From Archegozetes longisetosus (Eukaryota > Arthropoda > Arachnida > Sarcoptiformes > Trhypochthoniidae): DNA of 64,000 nt. The notes beneath the pieces are model-generated. The model was not told where the DNA came from, searched no databases, and saw nothing but the letters and a program-made list of their open reading frames with translations. The position numbers were made by a program, and so were the translations under genes. The first letter of the stretch is position 1, and each line of letters starts with the position of its first letter. Below, one piece after another: positions 62,508 through 64,000 of this stretch. Location of the stretch: positions 62,001-126,000 of the forward strand of contig JAEMBT020000001.1 in assembly GCA_018873245.2 (NCBI GenBank), read 5' to 3'.

Positions 62508-62632
62508 TTAGCGATTCAATTTTTCTAGTTCAGCGTCAATTTTGATCTGTTCGAAAATTTCAATTTGCATCGCTAGTGGATTGAGCTGAAACACCTTTTG
62601 GTAATTGGTGCAGCCGTGCAATTGTGTCACAT
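62508..62632 (-). CDS. Probable terminal exon of an unidentified minus-strand gene
   Basis: After an acceptor-like CTTGTTAG, a 125-nt frame (phase 1 entry) encodes VTQLHGCTNYQKVFQLNPLA then MQIEIFEQIKIDAELEKLNR and a TAA stop. The amphipathic, Glu/Leu-rich ending and balanced codons differ from the surrounding AT-rich noise. The upstream exons would be at higher coordinates, possibly beyond the window. No family is recognised. Confidence 0.4.
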
Positions 62633-62944
62633 CTAACAAGCATTACTAGTATGAAGCATTATGAATAATAATCATTGTATTGAGTCAATAATCATAGGTA
62701 TTTTCACCAGAATATTGATTTGAGTAAAAGTATGGGCTTCGAGAAAAACAGTTAATTTTGAAAAAAATCATAATTATTACTGAACACGACATCCATTATT
62801 AAAATATATTATCAGCACGAATAACACAATCTATAAATAGAAAATACATCAATAAATGGCATTTTAATTGTTGAATAAAAAAGTTGAAAAGTTGAATTCC
62901 AATTTGACGGATCATCGATTTTGTTGGAAAAAATCCATTTGCAG

Positions 62945-63015
62945 GTTTCCTAATTCTGCTTTTGGTCATTTACGTGATCTTTACAGCGGAAAGCTTGGCG
63001 AAATTTGAAAGTTAA
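62945..63015 (+). other. Possible short terminal exon encoding a hydrophobic helix
   Basis: After CATTTGCAG, 23 codons read FLILLLVIYVIFTAESLAKF and end in a stop. A transmembrane-like tail is conceivable, but no upstream plus-strand exon was found. The antisense strand is also open for part of it. Confidence 0.15.
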
Positions 63016-63578
63016 TCGATTAGACATAAATCAAGTCCCGGAATAATCAATAAATGATAAAAACCTATGAAATTTGTTGAGCTTCAGCTATAATTAGCTA
63101 CTATTTCAGATATTATACTTGAATAATAGACTGAATTGCAGCTCCATAGTTATGAAGAGCGGAACAGTTTGAAGAAACATAGGTGTGTTCGAAATCTGGG
63201 TGGACCACAAACCACAAACCGTTCCAACATCAAACATATAATGCATTAAATATACAGCTATACAATCTCTCAAACAGAAAGTTTCTTATTTGTCGTTAGG
63301 TTTTGGCCAACCTATTATTAAAAGTGCAAATCATAAGTTAGTATTATTCAAATGAAAATAAGAAAAATTAATTGAGTAATTATCGACAAATTTTGTTTTA
63401 ATACAAATGTAATCAATAATTCGCAAAAGTAATCATCAGGTTACTTTAGTTCAAATCTATTCTCTTCTTTTAGAGTTCAATTGCTCTCAACTTGGCAATT
63501 ATATTGAAGTTGTCCATTATTTTTGGTTAATGTGAGAACTGCTGTGCAGTACTGTATATCTTTCGTATCTCTAATATA

Positions 63579-64000
63579 CGGGGTGGTTCAATTGCTTTTT
63601 CGAGAGGCTATCAGACAAAACAGTAAGAGGTAGGAAACCCAAATAAACTTGATTAAATTCTACTCAAGAAAAATAGAATTAAAATCACTCCGTTCAATAA
63701 TCGATGTGATCGTCATTTGCCCGTATTGCAGCCTCCAAACGACTTGGATTTCAGAGTAAAAGTTGTTCAAACAGATCTGTGCAGTTTTCAAGTGATTTCA
63801 ACACTTCTTCGACATGAGCTACAACCATTGCAGATGCTGGCTCAATTCGGTATTCTTATGAAACATTGAAAGTTTATGTCGAAGTGTTAAAATCACTTGA
63901 AAACCGCACAGATCTGTTTGGACGACTTTTACCCTGAAATTCAAGTCGTTTGGAGACTGTAATACGAGCAAACATTGATTACACCGATTATTGAACGGAG
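63579..64000. mobile_element. Inverted Tc1-like transposon 3' ends, cut by window edge
   Basis: After a TA at 63577-63578 begins CGGGGTGGTTCAATTGCTTT. On the minus strand, 63815..63688 encodes a transposase C-terminus (VEEVLKSLENCTDLFEQLLL then a stop, NPSRLEAAIRANDDHIDY). An inverted, diverged copy follows on the plus strand at 63876..64000 (LKSLENRTDLFGRLLP, a stop, then SRLETVIRANIDYTDY). The two arms of about 125 bp are separated by 60 bp and both end in CTCCGTTCAATAATCG. The C-terminal pattern PSRLxxxIRAxxxHxDY fits Tc1-like transposases. Internal stops show decay. The remainder lies beyond the window. Confidence 0.65.

Noticed and set aside
1..64000. CRISPR arrays, operons, ribosomal RNA or prophage features
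   Set aside because: None seen; spliceosomal introns and gene content show eukaryotic nuclear DNA.

Overview
This window is strongly AT-rich eukaryotic nuclear DNA with intron-split genes (GT-AG introns of about 50 bp to 5 kb), long gene-poor stretches, GA/CT microsatellites and several DNA transposons. The gene set (Dscam-type Ig receptor with phase-1 exons, gliotactin-type junction protein, LAMMER kinase with a C-terminus like fly Doa) points to an arthropod. A chelicerate or mite is possible, but the sequence does not settle this.

Layout. 0.4-7.2 kb: four internal exons, minus strand, of a Dscam-like gene (Ig1-Ig4) that continues off the left edge; its signal-peptide exon was not found. 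15.3-16.5 kb: a two-exon minus-strand UBE3D/HECT_2-like gene with a 10-bp tandem repeat in its intron. 17.5-18.0 kb: a short inverted-repeat element with AGCTC arrays. 18.2-21.0 kb: a frameshifted SLC5-type sodium/solute symporter pseudogene. 21.5 kb: a Tc1-like transposase remnant. 23.9-31.1 kb: a complete CLK/Doa (LAMMER) kinase gene, minus strand, with an RS-domain first exon and two candidate alternative first exons. 31.5-32.4 kb: MRPL53 (mL53) on the plus strand, followed after only 6 nt by a 61-aa single-pass membrane protein ORF, which looks like a two-cistron transcript. 33.3-34.65 kb: PSMF1/PI31 proteasome regulator. 35.0-41.1 kb: gliotactin-like gene, minus strand, convergent with PSMF1; ten exons join in frame to 803 aa. 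43.0-47.5 kb: a secreted protein with three MATH (meprin/TRAF) domains; a 612-bp hAT deletion derivative sits in its first intron. 48.0-49.4 kb: a complete but mutated mariner element. 50.3-51.2 kb: a 913-bp near-perfect palindrome with a tRNA-like segment in each arm. 53.4-57.1 kb: an intronless 1227-aa BTBD8-like protein with two BTB domains. 59.0-60.9 kb: an unrecognised two-exon gene ending in a tail-anchor-like membrane helix. 62.5-62.6 kb: a probable terminal exon of an unknown minus-strand gene. 63.6-64.0 kb: inverted 3' ends of Tc1-like elements, cut by the window edge.

The genes do not form one pathway. Dscam and gliotactin act at the cell surface, MRPL53 in the mitochondrial ribosome, PSMF1 and UBE3D in ubiquitin/proteasome biology, and the LAMMER kinase in splicing control. 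Exon models were built by hand. The strongest check is that reading phases agree across every junction of MRPL53, PSMF1, gliotactin, the MATH gene, UBE3D and the kinase core. The least explained items are the 6-nt MRPL53/membrane-protein arrangement, the triple-MATH secreted protein and the large palindrome.
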